The notes under the pieces: model-generated
Told to the model about the DNA's origin: nothing
What the model saw: the letters and a program-made list of their open reading frames with translations, nothing else
Databases searched by the model: none
Shown: piece by piece, positions 17,272 through 25,705 of the stretch
Layout of the letters: every line of letters begins with the position of its first letter
Numbering within the stretch: position 1 is the stretch's first letter
Position numbers and translations under genes: made by a program
NCBI GenBank assembly: GCA_026126345.1
Contig: JAHCJH010000006.1
Location: 1 to 50,250, forward strand
Origin: Phycisphaeraceae bacterium
GTDB taxonomy: Bacteria > Planctomycetota > Phycisphaerae > Phycisphaerales > UBA1924
Direction of reading: 5' to 3'
DNA length: 50,250 nt

Positions 17272-18144
17272 ATGGCAGCGAACATGTGGCGGCGTTGGAT
17301 GATCGGCGCGGCGGCGGTGATGACCCTGGCCGGCGCTGGGCTGGCCCAGCCCGCCGACAAGCCCGCCGACAAGCCGGCGGACAAACCGGCGGAAAAGCCG
17401 GCGGCCCCGGCGGCGAACCTGCCCAAGGCCGGCGACATCCTCAACACGTACATCGAGAAGACCGGCGGCAAAGCGGCGTACGAAAAGGTCAAGAGCCGGC
17501 GCGTCAAGGCCACGATGAAGATGGACCCCATGGGCATGAGCGCGGGTCTGACGATCCTGCAGGCGTCGCCGGCGAAGATGCTGGTGAAGACCGAGATCGA
17601 GGGGCTCGGATCGGTCGAGCAGGGCACCGACGGCACGCTGGCGTGGGAGAAGAGCCCGATGAGCGGCCCGCGCCTGCTCGAAGGGCCTGAGAAGGCCACG
17701 TTCATGCGCCAGGCCACGATGAACAACGAGATCCTGTGGGAGAAGCTGTACACCAAGGTGGAGACCGTCGGCGAGGAGACCGTGGACGGCAAGGCCTGCT
17801 GGAAGCTCGCGCTGACGACGCCCGAGAAGGACACCATCCACCAGTGGTTCGACAAGGCCACCGGCCTGCTGGTCAAGATGTCGATGAAGATGCAGAGCCA
17901 GATGGGCGAGCTGGAGGCCGAGTCGACGGTCGGCGACTACAAGAAGGTCGGCGATCTGCTGCTGGCCCACAGCACGGTGGTCAAGGTGATGGGCATCACG
18001 CAGTCCCTGATCATGGACAAGATCGAACTGAATCCCGAACTGCCCGCCGACGCGTTCAAGGCCCCCGAGGACATCGTCAAGCTCGCCGAGAAGTCCAAGC
18101 CGGCCGAGAAGAAGGACGAAGCCCCCAAGCCCGAGGGCAAATAA
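17272..18144 (+). CDS. Exported LolA-like protein of unknown function
   Basis: 290 residues. ATG 17272 follows AGGAG at 17261-17265. A signal peptide (RRWMIGAAAVMTLAGAGLAQ) is followed by a low-complexity tract in which PADK is repeated (PADKPADKPADKPAEKP). The remainder alternates strands and resembles the outer-membrane lipoprotein-sorting (LolA/LppX-type) fold: ILNTYIEKTGGKAAYEKVKS, then VEQGTDGTLAWEKSP, then TVGDYKKVGDLLLAHSTVV and KIELNPELPADAFKAP. Such proteins are common in planctomycetes and no function has been fixed. A Lys/Glu-rich tail ends the protein, and a strong terminator follows. Confidence 0.75.
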   Translation: MAANMWRRWMIGAAAVMTLAGAGLAQPADKPADKPADKPAEKPAAPAANLPKAGDILNTYIEKTGGKAAYEKVKSRRVKATMKMDPMGMSAGLTILQASPAKMLVKTEIEGLGSVEQGTDGTLAWEKSPMSGPRLLEGPEKATFMRQATMNNEILWEKLYTKVETVGEETVDGKACWKLALTTPEKDTIHQWFDKATGLLVKMSMKMQSQMGELEAESTVGDYKKVGDLLLAHSTVVKVMGITQSLIMDKIELNPELPADAFKAPEDIVKLAEKSKPAEKKDEAPKPEGK

Positions 18145-18196
18145 GCTGACGACCGGCGGCACACCACCGCCGCGATCACGTGTTGAGAATCACCCG

Positions 18197-18225
18197 CGCG
18201 GCCCCCGGACGATCCGGGGGCCGCG
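18197..18225. terminator. Strong bidirectional intrinsic terminator
   Basis: 13-bp perfect stem (18197-18209 with 18213-18225) and a 3-nt loop CGA, followed on the plus strand by TTTGGTTTGG. It sits between two convergent genes. Confidence 0.8.
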
Positions 18226-18249
18226 TTTGGTTTGGCGGCGCGCTGGCGG

Positions 18250-19269
18250 CTACCGCTCCACCGGACCCGAGCCCGGCGCGGCGACGGGCGCCGGTCCCTC
18301 GCCGTAGGGCGGGGCGTCCACCAGTTCGGCCGAGATGATGCGCACGGGTTTGACCGGCTTTTCCTTGCTGCCGCTCTCCAGCGGCGCGCGGGCGATCTTC
18401 ACGATCGTCTCGGCGCTGGCCTCGCCCACGCAGCGGGCGAACGCGCAGTACAGCCCGTCGAGCCGGGCGGTTTCCTCGCGGCTGAGGCAGATGAAGAACT
18501 GGCAGCCGTTGGTATTCGGGTCCTTCTCGCGGGCCATGCTCACCACGCCGAAATCGTGCTGCAGCGTGCTGGGCTCCAGGGCGTACTCGAAGCCGGGCGT
18601 GCCGTCGCCGGTCCCCGTCGGGTCGCCGCCCTGGATGACAAAGCCCTTGCCCGCGCGGCCGACGGGCACCACCCGGTGGAAGGTCGTGTCGGTGTAGAAA
18701 CCCCCGGCGACCAGGTCGCGGAAGATGAACGCGGTGTTCGGCGCGGCCTCGGGCCGCAGCGCGATGCGGATCTCCCCCTCGGTGGTCCGCAGCAGCACGT
18801 GCTTGTCCACGTACGCGCGCAGGCCGGAGTACACCGTCTTCTCCGGCTGTCGCTCCGGCGGGTAGACCACCAGCGGCACCTGCGGGTTGCGCTCGTCCAG
18901 GGCCGCGCGCCGGGGCGAGACCATCGGCTGCAGCACCACGGCGGGGCCGATCTTCTTCTCGCCGGCGAACAACTGGGCGTACACCAGGTCCGGGTCGGCC
19001 AGCGTCCAGAGCACGGGGAACATGCTGGCCATGTCAATGCGCCCGGCGGCGACGGAGGCCCGCGCCGCTTCCTGGGCGCTGCCCGGGGCCAGCAGCCGGA
19101 CGGTCAACTCGCCCTCGACGCCCGCCGGAACGGCGACGGTCATGGGGATCGAGCGGTTGATGCCGTAGTAGAGCCGCTCGGGGACGAGCTGCGCCCGCGC
19201 CGGGGCGGCGGACACCATCGACACGAACAGCGCACCGAAGAGCGCACCGAGGCGGCGAGCGTGGATCAT
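18250..19269 (-). CDS. Periplasmic peptidyl-prolyl isomerase, cyclophilin type
   Basis: 339 residues. A signal peptide (RRLGALFGALFVSMVSAAPARAQ) precedes an approximately 135-residue N-terminal domain of unknown type. The cyclophilin fold occupies about residues 160-320, with FHRVVPVGRAGKGFVIQGGDPTGTGDGTPGFEY, GVVSMAREKDPNTNGCQFFI and LDGLYCAFARCVG. Active-site Arg (FHRV), Gln (IQGG) and Gln/Phe (CQFF) positions are present, so proline isomerase activity is likely. The role would be folding of exported proteins. No Shine-Dalgarno is obvious before ATG 19269. The divergent arrangement and terminator isolate it from its neighbours. Confidence 0.9.
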   Translation of the reverse strand: MIHARRLGALFGALFVSMVSAAPARAQLVPERLYYGINRSIPMTVAVPAGVEGELTVRLLAPGSAQEAARASVAAGRIDMASMFPVLWTLADPDLVYAQLFAGEKKIGPAVVLQPMVSPRRAALDERNPQVPLVVYPPERQPEKTVYSGLRAYVDKHVLLRTTEGEIRIALRPEAAPNTAFIFRDLVAGGFYTDTTFHRVVPVGRAGKGFVIQGGDPTGTGDGTPGFEYALEPSTLQHDFGVVSMAREKDPNTNGCQFFICLSREETARLDGLYCAFARCVGEASAETIVKIARAPLESGSKEKPVKPVRIISAELVDAPPYGEGPAPVAAPGSGPVER

Positions 19270-19291
19270 GCCCGATTGTTGGCGTGCCGGA

Positions 19292-20038
19292 TCAGCGGCC
19301 GGGCTGACGCATCTTGGCGTCGAGCTCGTTCCAGGCGTCCATGACCTTGTCGCCGGCGTCGAAATCGTCGGCGTTGGTCGCCAGCAGACCGTCGACGGTC
19401 TTGGAGCGATCGTCGATCCACACCACGCGCAGGTCCGCCCCGACCACGTTGGCCCCGACGAGGTGGTTGAAGTCCCACTTGGTCTTCAGACCGTCGGTGA
19501 CGAGCGAGGCCTCGGGCCGGAAGCGGGACAGCTGCGTCGTGTAGTTGGCGCCGTTGGGGAACGATCCGCGGAAGTGGTAGTTGGCGAAGATCTCAGCGGG
19601 CTGGCCGCTCCAGAGCTCGGCGTAATTGCGGTAGGGGTGGCCGCCGCGGTGCGACGGGCAGTAGAACACCCCGGGAGCGCTGAGGTAGTTCTGCTCGAAC
19701 AGCACGCCCATGCCGTCCCAGCCGGTGGGCGCCATCTGAACCCGAACCATCATGAGGTTCTCGGGCTGAGAGGCTGGATCGCCCGCGAACTTGGCCGCGA
19801 AGCGACTGGCGGGAACGTTGCCCCGGTGCTCGTCGGCGTACATCGCAACGCCCAGGCCGATCTGGCGGGCGTTGGAAGCACAGATCACCTTGCGGGTGGT
19901 TTCGCGGATGCCCGCGACGGTCGGCAGCATCAGACCGATCAGGATCGAGATCACCGAGACGGTGACCAGGACGTCGACAAGGCTGAACCCGCGCCGGGAG
20001 TTCCCCCGGGCGCCCCAATCGGCGCCTCGTCCACGCAT
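19292..20038 (-). CDS. Prepilin-type N-terminal methylation protein (DUF1559-like)
   Basis: 248 residues from ATG 20038; ATG 20065 is an alternative that would lengthen the leader. The class III leader ends RRG|FSLVDVLVTVSVISILIGLMLP, which fits the prepilin peptidase signal, with Asp in place of the usual Glu at mature position 5. The remaining sequence (CASNARQIGLGVAMYADEHRG, then VFYCPSHRG) follows the pattern of the large planctomycete family of prepilin-like DUF1559/H-X9-DG proteins, with Cys pairs that may form disulphides. Such proteins probably form or cap pseudopili; the function is not established. No other pilin genes are nearby. It is divergent from the ECF sigma gene. Confidence 0.82.
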   Translation of the reverse strand: MRGRGADWGARGNSRRGFSLVDVLVTVSVISILIGLMLPTVAGIRETTRKVICASNARQIGLGVAMYADEHRGNVPASRFAAKFAGDPASQPENLMMVRVQMAPTGWDGMGVLFEQNYLSAPGVFYCPSHRGGHPYRNYAELWSGQPAEIFANYHFRGSFPNGANYTTQLSRFRPEASLVTDGLKTKWDFNHLVGANVVGADLRVVWIDDRSKTVDGLLATNADDFDAGDKVMDAWNELDAKMRQPGR

Positions 20039-20347
20039 GGGATCACGGCCTGTATTCGGCAGCATGCCGCCCACGGCAGTTCTCCACGACCCTTGCCCCA
20101 CCTTCACTCTACCGCAACCGCCCCCCCGCGACAACAACAATCCGCCCAGCCCCTTTCTATCGGACCCCACAACCGGGGGGATTACCTTTCTGCGAATCCG
20201 GGGGTAGTCTCTTGGATGTCAGACGCATCCACCGGGTTTGCGTGAGCATCCTTGGACCCAGGAAGTGCGTATGGACCGATGCGAGGACGGGGAATCCACG
20301 AAACTGGATCCCGGCAGGTCCCACCCCTCGCACCGTTGGGGACACGC

Positions 20348-20926
20348 ATGCCCGCCACTCCGCAAGATCAAGCCGTGGATCTGGCCCTGATGCAGGGCGT
20401 CGCCAAGGGCGATCCGGCCGACGTGGCGCGTCTGTACGACCGGTTCAGCTCGCTCATCTACCGCATGGCGTACCAGGTGCTGCCCAACCGGGACGAAGCC
20501 GAGGACGCGGTGCAGGAGATCTTCATCCGCCTGTGGCGGACCGCGGCGCGCTACGACCCGACCCGGGCGGCGCTGGTCACGTGGGTGATGCTGCTGAGCC
20601 GTCGCTACCTGGTGGACCGGCTTCGGCGGACGCGGGCGAGCCTCAAGGCCGCGTCGCTGGACGAGAAACTCACCGGCGGCGACATCGCCGCCAGCGCGCC
20701 GGAGAACCGGCCCGAGACCGCCGAGAAGTTCGCGGCGCTGATGCGGCGCATCGATCGCCTGCCGGAGCTGCAGCGCACCGTCGTGACCCGGGCCTATCTC
20801 AACGGGCAGACGCTGCGGCAGATCGGCGAGGAACTGAACACGCCACTGGGAACCATCAAGTCAGCGCTGAGTCGCGCCCTGGTGCGGTTGCGGGAGCGCG
20901 AATTCAACGAGGGATTGCACGCATGA
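20348..20926 (+). CDS. ECF sigma factor (SigK/SigL-like group)
   Basis: 192 residues. Sigma region 2 lies at about 25-92 (LYDRFSSLIYRMAYQVLPNRDEAEDAVQEIFIRLWRTAARYD), and region 4 at about 125-182 (LPELQRTVVTRAYLNGQTLRQIGEELNTPLGTIKSALSRALVRLRE). The linker is short, as in all ECF factors. GGGGA lies about 10 bases before ATG 20348. The anti-sigma gene overlaps its stop by ATGA, so the pair is co-translated. The AYDP...ALVTWVMLLSRRYLVDRLRR pattern is that of the ECF group paired with RskA anti-sigma factors. The regulated genes are not identifiable; the 300 bases upstream may hold an autoregulated promoter. Confidence 0.93.
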   Translation: MPATPQDQAVDLALMQGVAKGDPADVARLYDRFSSLIYRMAYQVLPNRDEAEDAVQEIFIRLWRTAARYDPTRAALVTWVMLLSRRYLVDRLRRTRASLKAASLDEKLTGGDIAASAPENRPETAEKFAALMRRIDRLPELQRTVVTRAYLNGQTLRQIGEELNTPLGTIKSALSRALVRLREREFNEGLHA

Positions 20927-21714
20927 ACACCAAGGATCTGCTGGAACTGGCCTCGCTGGACGCCTTCGGCCTGCTCGACGAGGCCGAGCGCCGCGCCTTC
21001 GAGGAGGCCTTCCGCAAGGCCCACCCGTCGGTGCAGGAGATGGTGCGCGCCACCCAGCGCCGCATGGCCGACATCGACGCCATCCTGCCCGACGTCTCGC
21101 CCCAGGCCTCGCTGCGCCAGCGCGTGCTCGAGGCCGTGGCCCTGGACGTCGAACGCGCGACCATCCCGGCCGTCGCCGGGCGCATCGGGCCCGACATCAT
21201 CCCGGCCGCGGGCGTCAGCCGCGTCTGGCGGGCGGCGGCCATCGGCTGCGCCGCCGCGGCGGTGGTGTTCGGCTTCACGACGCTGCAGATGCAGGCGCGG
21301 TACGGCGAACTGGACAACGCGTTCCGGAACAACGCGGTGACGGAGGTGTTCGCCCGCGAGTTCGGCCCGCGGTTCGAGAACGCGCTGATGGCCCCGCGCA
21401 CGCAGTTCGTGCAGTTCGCCAGCGACACTGCACGCGGCGCCGGCGCCCCGGCGGCGGTGCTGCTGCTGGACCCCGAGACCAAGACGGGGCAGCTGTTCTG
21501 CAAGGACCTGCCCACCGCCAACGGCTTCTACCGCCTGACGGTGCTCGACGCCTCCGGGAACAAGACCGAGGCCGAGTTCGCCTTCAAGGCCTCGGGCACG
21601 CGCGTGGCCCTGACCGATCTGAAGAACCTCGAGCTCAAGGCCGGCCAGCAGGTCGTGATCTCCAGCAGCGCGGACCGCGCGGCGGCCGCCGTGCTCCGCA
21701 GCCAGAGCCTCTGA
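20923..21714 (+). CDS. RskA-like membrane anti-sigma factor
   Basis: 263 residues. The N-terminal region (LLELASLDAFGLLDEAERRAFEEAF... HPSVQEMV, residues 5-40) is the RskA-type helical segment that holds the sigma factor, without a zinc-binding motif. One membrane helix is at about 102-122 (WRAAAIGCAAAAVVFGF). The extracytoplasmic part has the RskA C-terminal features (AVLLLDPETKTGQLFCKDLPTANGFYRLTVLDASGNK, then VALTDLK...GQQVVISS). ATG 20923 overlaps the sigma stop by ATGA. It should release the sigma factor on an envelope signal through regulated proteolysis. Confidence 0.9.
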   Translation: MNTKDLLELASLDAFGLLDEAERRAFEEAFRKAHPSVQEMVRATQRRMADIDAILPDVSPQASLRQRVLEAVALDVERATIPAVAGRIGPDIIPAAGVSRVWRAAAIGCAAAAVVFGFTTLQMQARYGELDNAFRNNAVTEVFAREFGPRFENALMAPRTQFVQFASDTARGAGAPAAVLLLDPETKTGQLFCKDLPTANGFYRLTVLDASGNKTEAEFAFKASGTRVALTDLKNLELKAGQQVVISSSADRAAAAVLRSQSL

Positions 21715-21733
21715 ACCGAACCACGTGTCGCTT

Positions 21734-21762
21734 GGGACCCGTCGCCTTCCGGCGGCGGGCCC
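21734..21762 (+). terminator. First hairpin of a tandem pair after the anti-sigma gene
   Basis: Stem of 12 pairs (GGG with CCC plus a 9-bp stem containing one G-U, with one bulged A), loop TTCC at 21747-21750. No T run follows directly; the second hairpin at 21780 carries it. Confidence 0.5.
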
Positions 21763-21779
21763 GAAGGAGTGTCCCGTCT

Positions 21780-21812
21780 CGGCCGGTGGAAACGCCGGCC
21801 GCGGCGCTTTTT
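21780..21812 (+). terminator. Intrinsic terminator with GAAA-type loop
   Basis: Nine-pair stem (21780-21788 with 21793-21801, one G-U) closed by loop GAAA, then CGGCGC and five T (21808-21812). It ends the sigma operon shortly before the convergent gene's stop at 21837. Confidence 0.7.
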
Positions 21813-21836
21813 GGCGGCGACCCCGGGGCGTGACGG

Positions 21837-24107
21837 CTACTCGTTCTCGATCTTGAGCATCTGCTGCTCGAAGCGGCGCTTGCCGCCGGCGAGCATGCGG
21901 TAGAAGCCGACGAACAGCAGCCCGGCAACGGCCGAGCCGCCGCCGCCGAACGCCGCGACGAACGTCAGCCGCTGGTCGTCCAGGGGCTCGTTCATGGCGG
22001 CGGGGGCCTGGCTGAGGACGGTCGCGGCGCCATCGCCGCGGGCTTCGCGCTGACTGTTGGCCATGGCGACGATGGCCAGGGCGAGCGTTTCGAGCTCGCG
22101 TGCGGTCTTCTCGGCCCCGCGTCCGCGGAGCTCCAGCGTGAGCGCACCGGCCTTGTCGGTCTGGACGGAGAACTCGCTCTTGAGCCGCTGCTTGACCGAC
22201 GCGGGCGTGCCCATGGTGGCGATGCCGCGCTGGGCGAAGCGCTCGGCGGCGAGCACGAAGAAGTCGGGGTCCTCCATGAGGCGCTCGTGGGAGGCGGTCC
22301 AGGCGAGCATCTCCTCCTGGGTGGGCGTGCGGCCCGGGGTGTCGGCGGCGATCACCGCGCGGGCGGCGAAGGTGGCCGGGGCCACCTGACCGGCGACGGC
22401 CCAGGCCAGACCGCCGATGATCGCCAGCACGCCGAAGAAGCACAGCAGCATGACGCCGGCGCCGGAACGCGCCGACTGCTGCTGAACCTTGCGGCGCTCG
22501 GCCGCCAGCGCCTGCATCTGCTCGTTGAGCTTGGCCCGCAGGGCGATGGCCTCGTCGGCCTTCTCGTTCTTCTTGGCCAGGGCCGCCCTGGCCTGCACGA
22601 TCTTGTGGCTCTGGGCCGCCAGCAGCGCGCGGTACCGCGCCAGGCGCTCGCGCCGACGCGCCACGAACTCGGCCGCCTCGGGGTCCATGGTCACCACGGC
22701 CGGGCCGCCCTCGGCCTGCGCCCGCAGCGCTGCCGCCTCGGCCCGCGCCAGTTCCAGTTGCTCGCGCAGCGCGGCCACCTCGGCCGGGGTGGCGCCGGGA
22801 TTGTCGTCCGCGGCGTTGAGCCGCTCTTCGGCGTTGAGCAGACGGCCGGCCAGCACGCGCAGGGCCTCCTCGCGCTGGGCGACGAGGTGTTTCAGCGATT
22901 CGAGTTCCTGGCCCCGGTCCAGGCCGGCCTGGGCGGTTTCGGTCTGGGCCTTGCGGGCGGATTCGAGCTCTTCGAGCAGGTCCTTGACCTTGCCGTCGAG
23001 CGTATCGCGGTCGCGCTCGGCCTGGCTGAGCGCATCGCGCAGTTCCTCGGCCAGCTTGCGGAACGCCTCGCACTGCTCCTGCGCGGCCTGCAGGGCCACG
23101 CCCTGGCCGCCGGCGGTCTGCGACGCCTCGGCGATCTGCTGCTGGGCCAGGCGCGCCGCTTCCACCGCCGTGCGCTCGGCGTGCTCGGCACGCTCGGCGC
23201 GCTGGCGGCACTGCGCCCCGGCCTGCGCCTCGGCCTCCAGCGACCGCCTGAGCGACTCCCGCTCGTCGCACGCCTCGGTCAGGGTGCGCCGGGTCTCGCT
23301 CAGTTCGCCCGTCAGGACCTCGGCGCGGCGCGACTCGGTCTGCGCCCGCTCGTTGGCCTCGCGGATCTGTGCTTCGGCGGCGGTCTGGCGTGCCGCGGCG
23401 TCGGTCAGCAGCTGGTTCGCCGCTTCCAGTTCCCCGGCGAGTCGCGACAGCCGCCCTTCGATCTCGGCCCGCGTGGCCTCGGCGCGCTCGGCGGCCTGGC
23501 GGAACTGCTCGGCCTGCTGGCGGGCCTGCTCGGCGGCGCTGGTTGCCTGCTCGGCGTCGGTGCGGGCCCGGGCCAGGGCGGCGTCGGCCTCGGAGAGTCG
23601 GCGTTCCAGGTCGGCGGCGCGAGCCGCGGCGTCGGCGGCGTGGCGCTGGGCCTGACCGGCGGCGTCGGCCTGGCGGGCCAGATCGGCGGTGAGCGCTTCG
23701 GCCCGGCGGAGGTGCTCCTCGACCCTGGATTCCAGTTCGGCGCGTTGCGTCTGGGCGGCGTGTGCGTTGGCCTCGGCCTGGCGGCGGGCGGCGTCGGCCT
23801 CGGCGGCGCGGGCCTCGGCCCGTTGCGCCGCGTCGCGCTGCTCGGCGATCAGCCGGTCGATCTCGACGGCACGGACCTTGAGGGCGGCATCGCGCTCGTC
23901 GAGTTCGCGGGCCCTGCGGGCCGACTCGCCGGTGAGGCGGCGCAGGTCGGCCACCTGCCGCTCGATCGAGGAGAGGAACGACATCGCCTGCTCGCCGGCG
24001 GCGTCGGCGGTGAGGCCGGGCTCGGCCGGCGGGGTTGGGAGGGCCTGGGGCTGGGCGTTCTGGCCGGGCGTCGCGGTGGCTTGGGCGTGTTCGTCGTGGC
24101 CGTTCAT
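21837..24107 (-). CDS. Long coiled-coil protein with C-terminal two-helix membrane hairpin
   Basis: 756 residues. After a 40-residue flexible start (MNGHDEHAQ... ADAAGEQAM) comes a continuous heptad-rich coiled coil to about residue 540, dominated by Ala, Glu, Arg and Gln. A membrane helix follows (551-573, VMLLCFFGVLAIIGGLAWAV), then a 135-residue outer segment (PTQEEMLAWTASHERLMEDPDFFVLAAERFAQRG...KQRLKSEFSVQTDKAGALTLELRG) and a second helix (711-735). The topology TM-periplasmic loop-TM with a VLAAERFAQ-like region is reminiscent of Wzz/BY-kinase chain-length proteins, and the huge coiled coil would lie in the cytoplasm. Start 24107 has GAGG upstream. I do not know the function; a scaffold role linked to polysaccharide export is speculation. 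Confidence 0.78.
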   Translation of the reverse strand: MNGHDEHAQATATPGQNAQPQALPTPPAEPGLTADAAGEQAMSFLSSIERQVADLRRLTGESARRARELDERDAALKVRAVEIDRLIAEQRDAAQRAEARAAEADAARRQAEANAHAAQTQRAELESRVEEHLRRAEALTADLARQADAAGQAQRHAADAAARAADLERRLSEADAALARARTDAEQATSAAEQARQQAEQFRQAAERAEATRAEIEGRLSRLAGELEAANQLLTDAAARQTAAEAQIREANERAQTESRRAEVLTGELSETRRTLTEACDERESLRRSLEAEAQAGAQCRQRAERAEHAERTAVEAARLAQQQIAEASQTAGGQGVALQAAQEQCEAFRKLAEELRDALSQAERDRDTLDGKVKDLLEELESARKAQTETAQAGLDRGQELESLKHLVAQREEALRVLAGRLLNAEERLNAADDNPGATPAEVAALREQLELARAEAAALRAQAEGGPAVVTMDPEAAEFVARRRERLARYRALLAAQSHKIVQARAALAKKNEKADEAIALRAKLNEQMQALAAERRKVQQQSARSGAGVMLLCFFGVLAIIGGLAWAVAGQVAPATFAARAVIAADTPGRTPTQEEMLAWTASHERLMEDPDFFVLAAERFAQRGIATMGTPASVKQRLKSEFSVQTDKAGALTLELRGRGAEKTARELETLALAIVAMANSQREARGDGAATVLSQAPAAMNEPLDDQRLTFVAAFGGGGSAVAGLLFVGFYRMLAGGKRRFEQQMLKIENE

Positions 24108-24273
24108 GGTCGGTCGCCTCGATTGTGGAGCCGTCGGGGCGCGCAACGCCGCCGGGCGGTGTCCGGTCCATCCCGACTCATCGACACGGGCGCGCGGGAC
24201 CTGAACGCCGGTGCGGGCCCGGGACGCGGGGCGCGGGCCGAGAACCCCGCGCATCCGCTACGCTGTCGCACGC

Positions 24274-25203
24274 ATGGCCGTCGTCATCGAATCCGGAACC
24301 GCCCGCGTGGTTATCGAACCTGCCCAGGGGGCGGGGATCGCCGATTTCGCCCTGCGGGGACCGGCGAATTTCTACTACCCGCTCATGCGCCGCACGCCGC
24401 ACGGCGACCCGAGCCCGAGCAACCTGGCGTGCTTCAGCATGGCCCCGTGGTGCAACCGGATCCCCGGCGGGGTGTTCGCGTTCCGCGGCGTTCGGCACGC
24501 CCTGCGGGCCACCGCCGCCGACGGCACGGCGATCCACGGCGACGTGCGGGCCAGGCCGTGGCGCATCCTCGACCGCACGCCGGTCTCGGCGCGACTGGCG
24601 TTCGAGAGCGCCGAGCATCCGAGCGTGAACTACCCCTTCCCGTTCGCGTGCGAGGTGCGCTACGAACTCGAAGGCTCGCGGCTCACGGTCGATCTGTCGG
24701 TGATCAACCGGGGCGACGGCCCCATGCCCGCCGGCTGCGGCCTGCATCCGTACTTCCCGCGCCGGCTGTGGGACGAGCGCGACCGGCTGGAGATCGAAGC
24801 GCCGTGCGCCGGGCGCTACCCCGCGCGTGAGACCATCCCGTCCGGCCCGATGCGGGACGATGCGCTGTGCCGGCGCCTGCGCACGCTGGCGCCGCTGGAG
24901 GATTCGGTCCGCGGGTCGGAGATCTTCGGCGGCTTCGGGGGGCGGGCGCGCCTGGCCTGGCCCGCCAGCGGCGTGGAATTGACCGTCGAGGCATCGCCCA
25001 ACCTCGGACACCTGGTGCTGTTCTGCCCGCACCACCGCGACGGCGCCCCTTCGCCCCTTCCGCACGTGGCCCTCGAGCCGCAGAGCCACGTGACCGACGC
25101 GATCAACCTCGCCGATTCGGGCGCTTCGGGCACTGGCCTGGCCGTGCTGGAACGCGCCGGGCGGCTGGACACTCGGACCGTCTTCGAGGCCCGCACACGC
25201 TGA
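24274..25203 (+). CDS. Aldose 1-epimerase family protein
   Basis: 309 residues with the galactose mutarotase fold. MAPWCNRIPGGVF (57-68), IHGDVR (His 88), GLHPYF (His 158) and LEPQSH (Glu 268) correspond to the substrate-binding arginine, the two histidines and the catalytic glutamate. The reaction is interconversion of alpha and beta anomers of aldoses; the precise sugar is not readable. An ATG at 24274 begins the family's usual N-terminus; the in-frame start at 24211 gives a nonconserved extension. The next gene begins eight bases after its stop, so the two probably form an operon. Confidence 0.9.
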   Translation: MAVVIESGTARVVIEPAQGAGIADFALRGPANFYYPLMRRTPHGDPSPSNLACFSMAPWCNRIPGGVFAFRGVRHALRATAADGTAIHGDVRARPWRILDRTPVSARLAFESAEHPSVNYPFPFACEVRYELEGSRLTVDLSVINRGDGPMPAGCGLHPYFPRRLWDERDRLEIEAPCAGRYPARETIPSGPMRDDALCRRLRTLAPLEDSVRGSEIFGGFGGRARLAWPASGVELTVEASPNLGHLVLFCPHHRDGAPSPLPHVALEPQSHVTDAINLADSGASGTGLAVLERAGRLDTRTVFEARTR

Positions 25204-25211
25204 GCGCGCTC

Positions 25212-25640
25212 ATGGCGACGTTCCTGCTCAAGACCGAGCCGTCTGACTTCTCGTACGCGGACCTGGCGCGCCGGGGCCCCGGCCCGTGGGACGGGGTGAG
25301 CAACGCCCAGGCGCTGGAGGTCGTGCGGGGAATGCGGGTCGGCGACGAGGCGTTCATCTACCACACCGGCGGCGAGAAACGCATCGCCGGCCTGGCCGAG
25401 GTGGTGCGGGCGCCCTACCCCGACCCGCAGCGCCCCGGGTTGACCGCCGACGGGCGCGTCAAGTTCCCCGTGGTCGATCTGCGGGCGGTGCGCCCCGCCG
25501 GCACCGCCGACGCCACGCTCGCGGCCATCAAGGCCGACCCGCGATTCCGGGACTTCGCTCTGGTTCGCCACAGCCGCCTGAGCGTGATGGCGGTTCCGCC
25601 GGCGCTGGACGGGCCCCTGCGGCGCATGGCGGGGCTCTAG
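25212..25640 (+). CDS. EVE domain protein (PUA-like fold)
   Basis: 142 residues, the usual length of a stand-alone EVE domain. The start FLLKTEPSDFSYADLARRG, the segment WDGVSNAQALEVVRGMRVGDEAFIYHTGGEKRIAGLAEVV and the C-terminal DFALVRHSRLSVMAVP are diagnostic. EVE domains belong to the PUA-like superfamily and bind modified nucleotides; human THYN1 is a relative. The cellular role of bacterial single-domain EVE proteins is unclear. It follows the epimerase gene by eight bases. No restriction or defence genes surround it. Confidence 0.92.
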   Translation: MATFLLKTEPSDFSYADLARRGPGPWDGVSNAQALEVVRGMRVGDEAFIYHTGGEKRIAGLAEVVRAPYPDPQRPGLTADGRVKFPVVDLRAVRPAGTADATLAAIKADPRFRDFALVRHSRLSVMAVPPALDGPLRRMAGL

Positions 25641-25705
25641 GAAACCCGCCGGAACCGGCTCGAAACGCGGGGATCGCGGGCGGCGGCGACCCTACGATCG
25701 GGTGT

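Noticed and set aside
20066..20347. Search for an ECF promoter upstream of the sigma gene
   Set aside because: Several GGAAT- or GGAT-like boxes occur (for example near 20290) but no convincing spacing to a -10 element; left unannotated.
20794..24171. 1125-codon minus-strand frame covering the anti-sigma and coiled-coil genes
   Set aside because: Arg/Gly/Ala-rich translation with no recognisable motif; it conflicts with two well-supported genes in other frames.
25212..25640. EVE domain protein considered as part of a defence island
   Set aside because: No nuclease, methyltransferase or other defence gene nearby; it is linked to a sugar epimerase and housekeeping genes.
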